NCBI GenBank assembly: GCA_025531455.1
Contig: JAMYHL010000069.1
Location: forward strand, 248,001-312,000
Length of the DNA stretch: 64,000 nt
Direction of reading: 5' to 3'
Source: Apiotrichum sp. Y4204
Taxonomy: Eukaryota > Basidiomycota > Tremellomycetes > Trichosporonales > Trichosporonaceae
The notes under the pieces were generated by a model that was not told the DNA's origin, did not search any database, and saw nothing but the letters and a program-made list of their open reading frames with translations. Each line of letters begins with the position of its first letter. The stretch's first letter is position 1. Shown here one piece after another: positions 34,882-46,123 of this stretch. The position numbers and the translations under genes were made by a program.

Positions 34882-35259
34882 ATGCTCGCTTCCACCCTCA
34901 CTCTCGCGCTTGCCGCTACCACCGCCCTCGCTGGCCCCCTCGCCGCCCGCCAGGAGTCGACCGTCGCCCCCAACCAGGCCACCTACTACGCCGTCGGCCT
35001 CGGCGCGTGCGGCGGTACCAACAACGACAACGAGGCTGTTGTCGCCCTCAACCAGGTCCAGTGGGACGGCGGCGCCCACTGCGGCAAGACGGTCAAGCTC
35101 ACCGACCCCAAGACCAGCAAGACTGTCAACGCGACCATCGTCGACCTCTGCCCCTCGTGCCTCGAGGGCTCGCTCGACCTCTCCCCCACCCTCTTCGAGC
35201 AGCTCTACGGCTCCAAGGACGGCGGCCGTGTTCCCCTCCAGTTCGAGTTCGTCAACTAA
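34882..35259 (+). CDS. Small secreted double-psi beta-barrel (RlpA/expansin-like) protein
   Basis: This is an intronless gene of 125 aa. Residues 1-18 form a clear signal peptide (MLASTLTLALAATTALAG), followed by a short possible propeptide ending AAR-Q. The mature part is one DPBB domain of the type in fungal small secreted expansin-like and riboflavin-aldehyde-forming-enzyme-like proteins: ATYYAVGLGACGGTNNDNE, VVALNQ, HCGKTVKL, and VDLCPSCLEGSLDLSPTLFEQL. Four Cys could form two disulfides. Acidic Asp residues in VDLCPSC and LDLSP match conserved polar positions of the fold. It likely acts at the cell wall or outside the cell; no catalytic role is proven for the family. Near-optimal codon use (GCC, CTC, ACC, GTC) and a strong TATA box point to high expression. 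Confidence 0.9.
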   Translation: MLASTLTLALAATTALAGPLAARQESTVAPNQATYYAVGLGACGGTNNDNEAVVALNQVQWDGGAHCGKTVKLTDPKTSKTVNATIVDLCPSCLEGSLDLSPTLFEQLYGSKDGGRVPLQFEFVN

Positions 35260-36243
35260 ATCACTCTCCCTAGAGGATAGAGTCACCGCGGCGCAGGCGT
35301 CGCGAACGGGACCCATAGACGCCCTGTAGATTAGCAGGCTGGTGCCTTTATGACACATGTAACAAGTAAAAGCATGGCTGCAAGCATTCGTCCGAGACTC
35401 CGAGGACCCGAGCCCGGAGGTTTAGTGCAGGATGCTCCACAAAGTACAGGTACAGCGTACCAAAGTTCTAACTTGATGGAAGTGTGAATATTGAACATGC
35501 CGCAGCTAAAGCATTTCTCAGAATGCCACAGAGTATCAGACTCCACCTCGAAAAACATTGAAACGTTTCACAACATGTGTGTAAACATCGCCGTGTCCCC
35601 GCGCTACAGGGCTCGCTGTGTGAGTGCCGCCATATTTGGCAACACCTTTCGACACACACATATCACGCGGTCAGCTCTATCCGTTGTTCCCCATCTTGTT
35701 ACCTCGTTTCGAGGACCAAACAAGATCGGCGTAGGAACGTTGCCACGCCGCTGCACAGTCGTACTGAAAAGCGTCACATGTGGTGGGCTCACCCGTGAGT
35801 TATCGTCAGATTGTCGTTCAGTAGCCATTTCAAGCAGATCAGTGGGCATAGGGCCTACCACGCCAGCTCCGCAGGACACTTAACGCCTCCGCAGCGCGCT
35901 TCCGGGGCGCAGGTGGAGGACGCGGCGGGCCCTAGGAGAATGATCGGTTGCGGGGTCGTGTTGAGTCAGCTGTGGTTGCTGGGACATGGGATCAGCGCGC
36001 AGTACATACAGAAAGCCGAAAATGACTCTGCCGACCACGAGAGAACCACTCACAATTAGCATGGCAGGCGAGGTCATGACATAGACTGAACCTTCGTTGA
36101 GACTGGAGGGCACACTTTGAATAAAAGGGAGATGGGTATGTACATGAACATGGGCGGCATGTACAAAGGTGACACATAACAGGGGACTCGATGGGAAAGA
36201 CACATGACGCGACGGGACTCTCAAAACATACAACTGTTGACAC
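35260..36243. other. Intergenic region
   Basis: This is the probable 3' UTR of the secreted-protein gene, then nothing recognisable up to the stop codon of the minus-strand gene at 36244. No repeats, tRNA or coding frames with family features are present. Confidence 0.4.
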
Positions 36244-37112
36244 CTATTCGCTCCTTTTGAGACGCTTCGCAGCCCTCTCGGTGAGAAGCACCAGCTTATC
36301 CTCGATCACCTTCTTGAGCTTGAGCGCATCGTCGCGCTTCTCGACGGCCGCGGCGTGGCGGTCCCGTGCACGCGTGAGTTCCTCGTATGCCCGAGTCACG
36401 TCGCCCTCGTAAACCGCGTAATCTGACTTCGCAGCCGCCAGGGATCTCTTGAGGGCACGGCGCTCCTGATAAAGGTTGCCCATGGAGAGGTATTCCTTCT
36501 CGAATGCGCGCCAGACGTCAGGCTCGTCATCTTCGCGCCCACTGCGGTCAGTGTTTTCCTGGGAGAAAACATACCGCCTGGACCCCGGAGTGGCTGAGGC
36601 CATCGCCGTCTCCACCTTTGCGTTGGACTCGTCGTACTCAGATTCGCCCCTCATGCGCAGGGGGTTCCTCTTGACGTTAAACCGCGACTGGCAGAGCGAC
36701 GTCCCCTCTTCATCTGTCTCTCTGGCACACTGTCAGTGCTCTTCCAGCTTCCGGCCAGGAGTAACAGAACGTACCCTGCCTCCGTTAGGCGCTTGTTGTT
36801 GCTCTCGCGGTCGACGCGCCAGCGGCCCTTCAGAGGGCACACTTCCCGCGGGCACTTGTGGCATGCGGGTAGCGTATACTCGAAGGCATCGGGACTGTCG
36901 GTGTGCACGACATTGAGCATGGGGACGTGAATAAACGGACCCGAGCAGCCCTGGACCCTGTGTGTTAACGAGCATAAAGGGTGGGGCGCGTACTCAGCCA
37001 TGAGGTTCGTTCTACAACTATCGAGCGTATATACGCCCGCGCGCTTCATGTAGTTTCTGCATTTCTGGTTAAAGTCGGGGTCGTCAAGTGATTCAAGTGA
37101 CGGAAGGCACAT
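36244..37112 (-). CDS. Cys-rich N-terminus plus coiled-coil protein, unknown function
   Basis: Complement(join(36244..36721, 36775..37112)) encodes 271 aa with phases closing. The N-terminal half is Cys/His-rich (Cys at 2, 18, 33, 47, 56, 84, 87 and 92); CHKCPREVCPLKGRWRVDR has a C-x2-C-x4-C pattern that could bind zinc. The second half is a charged coiled coil (WRAFEKEYLSMGNLYQER through KLVLLTERAAKR) and ends with the basic AAKRLKRSE, a possible nuclear signal. I do not recognise the family. An upstream in-frame ATG at 37217 exists, but the added Leu/Pro/Phe-rich stretch resembles a pyrimidine-rich leader. The second half of the exon 1/exon 2 junction (G/ETDEEG) is supported by in-phase splice sites. 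Confidence 0.7.
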
Positions 37113-37983
37113 TTTCGATGGTAGGGATGGGAGAAAGAGTGGGAAAGGGAGAGGAAGACGATGGAGAAGAAGTGTTGTGTCCCGATTGATGGCCAGGAAG
37201 TGCAGAAGTGCAATCATGAGAGTGATAGTGTGGTTTGCGTGTGTGGACGAGGGTTGCCGCCGGTATAAGTAGTATGATGTGGGTGGTCTGTGTAGCTGTG
37301 TGGTCTGTGTGTGGCTCGTGCGTCAGGCCCTGCCGATGAGAGCGATTCGCAGGGCGTACACTGCACACAACCGGCGCACCTGGCAGCGCAACTACAGCTC
37401 ACAGCGCCCAAGTTCGAAGACACCGGAAATAACCAAATACAATGCGCGGCGAGTCCATGCAACGAAGTGGGAAGGGTAAGGATAACGGAGCGAAGCTTCA
37501 GTATCGATGGACACGCTGGACCAAATCCTGCGGCTGGCTTCCTTGGGGAAACACGACAAGTATAGTGCAAACTGCACAAAGACCGTCAGTCATCCGGCGT
37601 CATCTTCCGCAAGGCCCTCTATTGGCCACGCTTCTGTCTGATAGCGCCATGGTCATCCCCTCACTTGCAAGTGCAGAAAGTCCCCAACAGCGTCCTGACA
37701 CTTCAGAGCCAAGTTGCTCACGATCCCGAGCGGAGGGACACCTTGTGTGTCCAGCATTGATGCTCTTCGTCTGATCGTCGTTGCGTCACTGGTGAGAAAT
37801 CTTGCAGGATTGCTTGGTAGCGTCTAGGTAGTATACATTGCAGGCAGGTCAAGAGGGACATGGCGATACACCGCAGATCTGTTTCTTCTGCCAGCCGTAT
37901 AAGCTTAGGTCGACAGTTTGGGACTCCCGAATGCCGTGGTCATGAGCGTCGAGCCCAATGTTTTGCGTTCACTCTGCCTTCGT
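37113..37983. other. Intergenic region upstream of the Cys-rich gene
   Basis: The left part (37113-37390) is pyrimidine-rich on the minus strand with CA repeats and probably the leader of the Cys-rich gene. The remainder up to the CHCHD5-like stop at 37984 shows no coding signal. Confidence 0.4.
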
Positions 37984-38552
37984 TCACTTCGACTCCGCCT
38001 TCTCCAGCTCTCCCCTGCGCTTCTCCGTGCAATTCCACAGCGCCTTGAGGCTCTCACCGCACTTTTCCCGCAGGACCTCGTCAGACTGGGAGCCGTTGGC
38101 ATCAAGGCAGGAGCGGTACGCGTGGATCTGGTTCGCACATGTGCGCTTCAAGTCGGCAAGATGCGGGACGCTGATGTTAGCAGCTGCGGCATCCTCTGGA
38201 AGTCAGGTTTGGGCTTCGGTTGCTCACCTGGCGTCGGCACACTCTGTAACCGCAATCGCCTCCTTGCGGCACGCCGTTCCCCAGTCGCCGTCCTGGTTCG
38301 CGAGGACACACTAGATATCAGTAACCAGATTACAAGTGGCTGTAAGAGAAAATGTGCGTAAAAAATGAGTGGAAACAATAGAGCTGAAGATGATAACCAG
38401 GAGCAAGACACGACTAGAGCTTCCTACACACCTTCTGGTAAGCAGCCATCTGGTCGGCGCACTCTGGAGCAACAGTCAGTAATTGTAGACATGGGCCGTC
38501 AAATTGCCGGTTGGAGCTCACTGGACGCAACCATGTTGAAGGAGAGATCCAT
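37984..38552 (-). CDS. MIX14: Quadruple CX9C protein, CHCHD5/Mix14-like
   Basis: This is a small mitochondrial intermembrane-space protein with two coiled-coil-helix-coiled-coil-helix units, imported by the Mia40 disulfide relay. Complement of 37984-38170, 38228-38310, 38432-38463 and 38522-38552 gives 110 aa, exactly the length of human CHCHD5. All four CX9C motifs are intact: CADQMAAYQKC, CRKEAIAVTEC, CANQIHAYRSC and CGESLKALWNC. The two 5' exons are only 31 and 32 nt, and intron 2 cuts just before the second Cys of the first motif. The N-terminus MDLSFNMVASKC parallels the short leader before the first Cys in CHCHD5. Yeast Mix14 (Mic14) is the likely counterpart; its role in respiratory-chain biogenesis is not well defined. 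Confidence 0.85.
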
Positions 38553-40473
38553 GGCGACAAGAGTGAATGTAGTGGGAAGAGAAGGCGAAGAAAGAAGAGA
38601 TTAAGACGAGAAGACAAGACGGTGAAGACAGAAGAGACGGAAGAGAAATGAGATGACGATGGTGCTAAATGTCGGTTGACGACGGATTGCCGCGGATTGA
38701 CGAAAGTGGAGCAACCCAGGAAAAAGAAAAACGGAACGCGAAAGTGGAGGCATGGGAATCCAAGGTGCAGAGAATTGCCAAAAGAGGAAGTGTCCCTCCA
38801 GCGCTGAAGGTAATCCATTATTACCTAATCTCACAGGATCACGGATCACAGTGAAATGTAAATAGGCGTGCTGCTGCGGAAGTGCAGTGCAGATGACGAT
38901 GACGGCGGTTGACGGTGTCCTCCGGCCTCTTGCCTGTCTGCGGCCTCGAACGCTGATTGTGGAGAAATCTGTCTGCTTCTGGACAGGGATTGATTGTCCG
39001 TTGCCGCTGTGCGCTGTGTGGGTGGCAAATCCCAAAACACAATAATAAATAATGAGCTCTAAGTGAGACCAACGGCCTCTGGGGGGGGCTCTTTAGGGCA
39101 CCAGAGCAGAAGAAGTGACCTAAGTCCCGTGACCTGGCTGCGGCGACTGATTGTGATACTCTGATCCTGATGCAGCACACACAAATGGTGGTACAATGGA
39201 GGACCACCATAGTAGTGTGCAGATGACTCATTTCAGATAGCGGTGGACTCTATTGCCAGCGGCCAGCAAGCCAGAGATTGTCTTCCCTCTCCGTTTGCGA
39301 CTGCAGTGCGCAGTCACTCTCTCTGATCCTTGCTCGTCTTGCCTTGTGCATCACACAGTCATCTCCTCATCCCTCCTCCTCCCTGTCCCCTGCCCCATTC
39401 CACTCCATTCCATTCCTCTTCCCCCTTTGGCCCCTTTGGTCGCTGACGATAGCACATCTGGTGCTGTTCCCTTCGCGTCGCGTCCAGAACCCACCCTTTG
39501 GCACCTACCGCCATTCTCATCTCCGTCACCTCCCTGCACAAGCACACTTCGCGTTCACCGCATAGTGAAATTACTACGCCGCGTCCCCGTCCTCTCCCCC
39601 TCTGGGTCGCGTCGCACCAACCTCGCGCCTCTCGAGCCACGCTTGGCGTCTATTGGAGTCTCTTCCACTGTCTCTCAGTGCGCGCGTGCGATATCATCCA
39701 CAATACACTTCAAACGAACAAAAAGCACAGGACGTGGCAGCTCGCTCTGCACTACCCTTGTTGCTGAGATCACACTTCGCCCCAACCGACACTGTCCCAC
39801 GTTGAGCGCGCCAGCGGGCCGGAAGATTCGACTCCGTTGCACCAGTTGGTCTGCATTTGTGTGCGTGTGAGAGCGTGCGTGCGTGTGCGCAGGTAGTTCG
39901 CACGCGTTTCGTCGCACTCCTCGGCGAAAGCGTTCTGCCCGTCATCCGTCTCTTTCATCTCAGCTCGTGTGTTCGTCTCCGCACTCGGTCTCATTGCGGC
40001 GGGTCCTATCTGGCGACTGCCCTCTTTCCCATCCGGGTCGATCCACGCTTCGCACCTCTTTCACACCTGCAGGCCTGCCCCTCGGTCGCACATACACAAC
40101 TCGTCCCCGCCCATCCAGACACGCCTCTTCCCTAGGGTCCCTTCCTCGCAGCTGGTTCCCCGTCGGCACTGAACCCCACATACAACACGGCGCACACGGT
40201 GTCAACTGCATTAATTCTGCCCGCTAGCTCTCCTGCGCACTTTATCGCCGCCACTCGGAATTCTCTCATCCGTCCATCATCGGCGCTGCCCTTTGCGTCG
40301 TCTAGTACAACCACCCCTCGTCCCCTCCCTCGCGCGTCATCGCACTCGTAGCAAACACACGGCCGCTCGTGTTCTTATCCTCGGCGGCGTCGCCGACGCG
40401 AATTGCAGGCACGGGCTCAGCCCCTCACCCCACAGTTGTCGTTGCGCGGCTTCAGGACAATAGTCATTCTGCC
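38553..40473. other. Intergenic region and probable leader of the F-box-like gene
   Basis: 38553-39240 shows no feature. From about 39250 the + strand is pyrimidine-rich up to the start codon at 40474, the usual leader signature here. An upstream in-frame ATG at 40369 would add 35 residues to the F-box-like protein. No separate gene is recognised. Confidence 0.4.
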
Positions 40474-43413
40474 ATGTCTCCGCCCCCCAGCCCTGACTTC
40501 GAGGCGCCGCGTCCGCAAGTGGCTGCACCGCACGTCACCGCACTTGACACAACGCCGTCAAACGACGCGTCAAACGGTGATGCTGAAAACGGTGCAGACA
40601 ACGACGGAACATGGATGCGGCGACATGAGAACAACGTAGTCAACAAGAGCTCAAAAGCGCGTCCAAACAAGGGACAGTATGGCTGGGGCAATCTTCCTGC
40701 GGAACTGATAAAGTAAGTTGTCAAGATTGACTTCAGGCTTCAGTGTGGACTGACTCAGCACAGCCGTATCCTCACGGTATCATGCGACATGCTCGAGGTG
40801 GAGCCGCTCCGTATCCCTGCCAATCGCATGCCGGTCGTCCAGGCTATCATCCAACGCGGACACCTGTCTCGGATGCGCGAAGTGTCCAACGGATGGGCGG
40901 CTGCCGGTGAGTATCATAATTGATCCGTGTGCAAGCATAACTGACGGCTAGTCAACTCGCACCCCTTTTGGATGAAATACTTGAGGATGATGCGTCCAGA
41001 TGTCGACGACACCAGGTTACCCAAACACCTGTCACCCTTCAAGAATGCCCGGATACATACGTCCATCGTGTGCATTCCGTGTAAGCTGTTCAATCTCAAC
41101 AATTTCGTCAGCGCCGCACACCGCGGCGCCGCCATGTACACCTCGGCACTCGGCCGACTGCCAACGTGCGAAACCCATCAACACTCCTACTGTACCTCTT
41201 GCCTCCGGTGGAACGAGGGCCGTGACGATATTCGACTCATTCTCAAGGAAAAGGACGTCTTCATGAACCAAGAACGCGTTGGTTCAGTGTTTGAGCTGGT
41301 CTGCAGGTTTTGCCGAGAGGCAGCATTCAGCGCTGCCATCCAAACGGAGCTCACAATCTGTGCCCGCGAGTCTCCTATTACCCACGGTATCACCGCGCCT
41401 TGGGTCGAGAGCCCTTCTTGGTGGGAGTACGTGAATTTTGGCACAGCGACTGTCAAGGATATGGCCGAGCGCGCCGTGGAAGACATGTTTCTTCTGTTCA
41501 ACACGCGGTGGAACGAGTTGCAGGAGCCAGCATTCAGACTGCACCTCTTCCTGATGCGACTCAAGGTCCAAATGTTCCGGAATCATCCATTCACTCTCTC
41601 CGGTAACGAGTTCGACCAATATGACAACCTTGTTGGAGACCTCTGGGACGAGGAGCTCTCCGATGAGAATGTCCCGGACCTGCGCACGCTTCTGCGCCAG
41701 TGGCACCACCAGATCGCGACACACCAGTACACCGAGGGAGACTGCGCGAATGACATGATCCGAATCCAGTACCGCAATCCACTTCTCTTGTCCTTCATCC
41801 GCGATAAAGTGGTCGACTTGTGTATCGAACATTGGGCAAGCACCAGGTTCTTCTTTGGATACTGGGTCATGCCTGTCGATGAAGTCCGCCAGTATTGCAC
41901 TCCCACGGCGGTCGTTCATACTCCATTCCATCAGCTGGCTTTGCATGCGCGCCGCCCTGCTTCGAACAGTGCTCATTCGCCTGGAATGCTCCACCGGCAT
42001 CTTGGAAGATTCCGGCCTCCTGGATTAAATCCTGATGGCACCGACAGCGGTTTCTTCCTCCCGCCTCCAGCACTGCTTGTGCAATTCAATGACCAATTCA
42101 AATCGATTTTTCAACGGCGTTTGGAGGTTCCGCTTGCCGAAATCGTCGAGTTATACCGTACCACAAAAGGGCCAGTACAGGCGGAGCTGTATTGTGCCTC
42201 ACTTGGGATGTCGCAATTGCTGTATCTCATGCAGAACAAGCCAGCTTGGATTGAGGGACGCCTGGCACTGCATCGTCAACACCTGGCCAACAACTTGCCA
42301 GAGCTGGTCGCGACGGAGAAGGGTGACGAGGAGGGAGAGGAGGAAGAGGAGTACGACGTCAACAACTCTCATCACAGCAACCCGCCTTCGGACGCCGGAG
42401 GTGACACTGTGATCTCTGATGACGAGGTCAAGTCCCCTCGCATTGAACTCGTTGGTGACGATACGCCCGTGCAGGGTCACTTTACGATCAAGGAGGGCTG
42501 GGACTCGTGCGACGAGGAAAAGGACGAATGGGAGGACGAGGAAGGCCATTCTGACAAGAACTCGGACGCTCAGCCAGCCACCGATCCGACAACCCCATCG
42601 TCCCCGCCTCTCGGCAAGCGCAAGCAGTCTGAGGAGGTAGACAAGGAGAACGGTGATTCAGACAGGCTGCTGCGGCCTCGACTTGGTTCTGGCCAAGCGT
42701 CAAACTCCAGCAGCGGAGACACCGTCAACACTGCGCTGGTAACGCCAGACGACAGCCCAGCACTGATGCCTGGCACCATACAGCTCGCCGCTGAGGAGGA
42801 GCACGGAGTCGAGCCCGCTCCTGTTGCGGACCCCAGCTCGCCAACGTCGTCACTCGGTAAGCGCAAGCATGCGGACGACAACGACTCTCAGCGTCCGGCT
42901 CGGCGCAGAGACTCACGCTCGTCGTCCAGCGATGGCTCGGCAACGCTGGCTGGGTCGGACCCCACCGAAGCTGGCGAGAGGCCTGACATTGAGACTGTGG
43001 AGGAGGATCAGCCGGCCGAGTCGGCCGATAGAATTCCCACGGCGAAGGAAACGGTCACGGCCGTGCCGCGTTTACCGAGCAGAACCTCATCTGCCACGTC
43101 CGAGGCTGAGTCGGTTACCGTGTCGAGCCGATCGTCGGCCCCTAAACAACTTGCGGACGATGCTGCGTACGAATCAGACTTTGAGTCTGACAGTGGTTCG
43201 GACGTTGAGTTTGATTACGGCCCGCCCTTCGTCCCTGCACCAGCGAGTGAGCTCGGCCGGCACGCCAACACCTTGATAACCGACATGTGGTGGACCGCCC
43301 GCGGCCCGCTCCGCGAATGCCACTGCTCAATCTGTCAACGCGCCAAGAACGAAGATATGGCCCGCCTCCTTTTCAACGCCGGGTGGGACCGAACCGTTCT
43401 CCGCGTTGATTGA
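40474..43413 (+). CDS. Large F-box-like protein with Cys/His clusters, unknown function
   Basis: Exons 40474-40712, 40764-40906 and 40952-43413 encode 947 aa. Residues about 70-100 (YGWGNLPAELI then NRILTVSCDM) resemble an F-box (L-P-x-E-L-I-x-x-I-L), the Skp1-binding module of SCF ubiquitin ligases, followed by WMKYLRMMRPDVDD. A possible zinc site follows: Cys200-x2-His, Cys208-x2-Cys211 and Cys245-x2-Cys248. Residues about 250-460 look globular (Trp/Phe-rich). From about 460 the protein is acidic and disordered with two near-identical basic motifs LGKRKQSEE and LGKRKHADD (probable nuclear signals). The last 31 residues start CHCSIC and look conserved again. I cannot name the family. F-box plus Cys clusters suggest substrate recognition, but this is inference. 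Confidence 0.72.
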
Positions 43414-44048
43414 AAACGATTCGCTTTGTGATGCCAAAAACAGAAAAACAAAACGACCCGATCTCATCTCAGGTCCGAATGGAAAAGAACATCCTGTGTG
43501 TCGCTGGTAATGTTCGGGACCAGACCTTTCAACGAGTGTGCCAGAAGCGTGCAAGTATGTTCAGAATCCGTTAACAAGTGTCACCAATCAGCCCCGGCAA
43601 GCCCGTCCTGTGGCGACATTCCAAAAGCTATCACCACCATTCACAGAAACATTACCCTCCATCCATACGTGCACCACGTGCACAAGCGCTTGTACAATCA
43701 TCACGACCATACTTGTACCATTCTAAAACCTGTGTAGACTTATCGGGAACTTGCGCCTGTGTGCGGCGCGCCTCCATAGTACCGAGATGAGATGATGCCG
43801 CCTGAAACAGCTGCAAGACTGAGAGGTTGAGATCGAGCTTGAGTGGTGGACCACCTCCACCTCCACTTTTGGCCCTGCTCCACAGTCACGTGACTGATCA
43901 TTGCTTTCGTCCGTTTTTCAGAGCTGGATGACTTGCGCTGCTCGAATGTCTCGATCCCGTCGTTCACATTCTTCATCTTCGAATGCGAGGACTGTGGCAG
44001 CTCATCTCCTCCCAATTCCGCCGTCTATATCCACCCACACAACACATC
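43414..44048. other. Intergenic region upstream of PUS1
   Basis: It holds the 3' flank of the F-box-like gene and the PUS1 promoter. A perfect E-box palindrome lies at 43884-43895. A second CACGTG occurs near 43675 within GTGCACCACGTGCAC. Pyrimidine-rich sequence precedes PUS1. Confidence 0.45.
43884..43895. promoter_or_regulatory. AGTCACGTGACT palindrome upstream of PUS1
   Basis: This perfect 12-nt palindrome with a GTCACGTGAC core is the high-affinity Cbf1/USF-type site. It lies about 100 nt before the upstream in-frame ATG (43983) and about 155 nt before the main PUS1 ATG. A promoter function is likely by motif and position. Confidence 0.5.
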
Positions 44049-46123
44049 ATGGCCGAGGAAATCAAGCCCGTCCTCCCCGCGGCCGACGGGAAGCGCAAGG
44101 CCGAGAGCGGCGGCGAGCCCGCCGCGAAGCGCGCGCACGCCGATGGCGGCGAGGTGAAGACCGAGAGGGGCGAGGGCGGCGAGGGTGGTGAGGGTGGGGA
44201 GAACCGTCGCGGGGACCGTGGCGACCGTGGACGGGGAGGGCGCGGCGGCGGCGGTGGGAGGGGGAAGGGAAAGAACTTCCGCGCGTGGGACGACAAGCGC
44301 AAGGCCAAGGGCGCGGCGCGGGGCCGGCCTGGGCGGAGCAGCTGGTGGGATAAGAAGAAGGATGCGGTGCCTGCCGATGAGGAGGAGGCGATTGCGGCTG
44401 GCAAGGTGAATGCTGAAGGTGGAGAGGAGGGGGAGGGAGAGCCCAAGGAGAAGCGGCTGCCAAAGAAGCGTGCGGCTGTCCTGCTTGGATACTGCGGGAC
44501 AGGATACAGCGGCATGCAGATGTGAGTCCTGGCGGCTGTGCTGAAGCATTTGTTTCTTTTGCTTACATTGCAGCCAGACACACGGATCGCGGACGATTGA
44601 GGGTGACTTTTTCGCGGCGCTCGCCAAGGCCGGTGCCATTTCCGAGGACAATGCGCGTGACCACAAAAAGGTCGACATGCAGCGCGCGGCGCGTACCGAT
44701 GCGGGCGTGCACGCTGCTGGAAACTGGTGGGTATGATGATGTGCGGAGAGACGTACGCTTGGAGAACTTCATCTCTATGATCCCCGATTCTTGAATCCCG
44801 CTGACGGACAGTATCTCGCTCAAGCTCATCATGGACCCGCCCGTCCCCCCCGAGTTCCCGGACCTGACGGCGTACGTCAACTCGTTCCTTCCGGACCAGA
44901 TCCGCATGTGGGGCTGGGTGCGCACGATGAAGAGCTTCCAGGCGAGGACGTGAGTATTGGGTATTTGGAGTCTCGCTGATTCCAGCGCTTGCGACTCGCG
45001 GGTGTACGAGTACCTCCTCCCATCGTACTGTCTCCTCCCCCCGGCGTCGGACGGCCCCTTTGCCAAGACGCTGGACGAGACGTCTCCGGGCTGGCGGGAT
45101 GTGGTCAAGGTGCCTGCCGAGTTTGTCAATGCTGCGCCGCCTGCTCCTCCGCCTGTCGAGGGCGAGGAGATTGACCCCCGCGCCCGCGGCGAGTTTGAGC
45201 GCCGCCGCGCGTGGCGCTGCGACCCCGACACGCTGGCGCGCTTCCGCGCCCTCATTGCCGAGTACAAGGGCACGCACAACTTTCACAACTACACGGTCGG
45301 CAAGCCGTTCAAGGACAGCTCGGTCAAGCGATACATGATCAGCCTCGACGTGCGCGATCCCGCAGTGTACGGCGACATTGAGTGGATCTCGGTACGGATC
45401 CACGGCCAGAGCTTTATGCTCCACCAGATTGTGAGTTAAAGTGTCCGCGGTGGCTGACCCGCAGCGCAAGATGATGTCGCTCGCCATGCTCGCGTGCAGG
45501 ACTGGTACTCCGGCGTCGCTCCTCCCCGAGACCTTTGGTACGTCTGACTTTCTTTCTCGGAGAATAATCCTCACTCTCAGGCCCGAAGCGCATCCACATT
45601 CCCAAGGCACCCCCGCTCGGCCTCCTCCTCGAGCAGCCACAGTTCAAGACGTACAACGAGCGCGCGCGCACAATGCCCAAGACGAACGACGAGGTGCGCT
45701 CATACGTTCTCTTCGAAAAGTACGCGGACCAGATGCACGACTTCAAGGTCAAATGGATTTACGAAAAGATGCGCGAGGTCGAGCTCGAGCAGAACATGTG
45801 AGTATTTCGAGGTAAATCTATGCTGACAGAAGCTTCCACAAGTGGATCCGGCAGATTGACTGCACCGTCTCCAAGACGTTCTCCTTCCTCAAGTGAGTAT
45901 CCAGCCCCTGTTCCCGTACCATTACACCCTCGTTAACAGCAGCACGGAGGGCACGATCCCGGACTCGGCGCTCGTCAAGCTCACGAGCAAGAAGTACTTT
46001 GACGGCAAGAAGGAGGGCGAGGAGGGCGCGGGGGAGAAGGGCGAGGGCGAGGACGACGCCCTCGAGAGCGAGGATGAGGAGCTCGACGTCGCCGCGCTCA
46101 AGCGTGGCGAACTCGAGGGATAA
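44049..46123 (+). CDS. PUS1: tRNA pseudouridine synthase Pus1
   Basis: This enzyme isomerises uridine to pseudouridine in tRNAs (and some snRNA/mRNA), in the TruA family. Exons 44049-44521, 44574-44726, 44812-44949, 44986-45430, 45465-45537, 45581-45797, 45830-45892 and 45943-46123 give 580 aa. A basic/Gly-rich, charged N-terminus of about 140 residues precedes the catalytic fold. Motifs: [19 protein letters not shown], the catalytic stretch [14 protein letters not shown] with Asp200, [22 protein letters not shown], and the SFMLHQIRKM motif II. The C-terminus is acidic ([12 protein letters not shown]). An in-frame upstream ATG at 43983 adds a basic, acid-free 22-residue segment that could target mitochondria. 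The last acceptor is CAGCAG and can add or drop one Ser. The gene is convergent with PEX19. Confidence 0.95.

Noticed and set aside
37113..37217. Upstream start for the Cys-rich gene at 37217
   Set aside because: The added 35 residues (Leu/Pro/Phe-rich) derive from a pyrimidine-rich leader. The ATG at 37112 begins the Cys-containing segment.
43973..45640. 555-codon frame antisense to PUS1
   Set aside because: It is an antisense shadow of GC-rich PUS1 exons; it is Arg/Pro/Ser-rich and lacks domain features.
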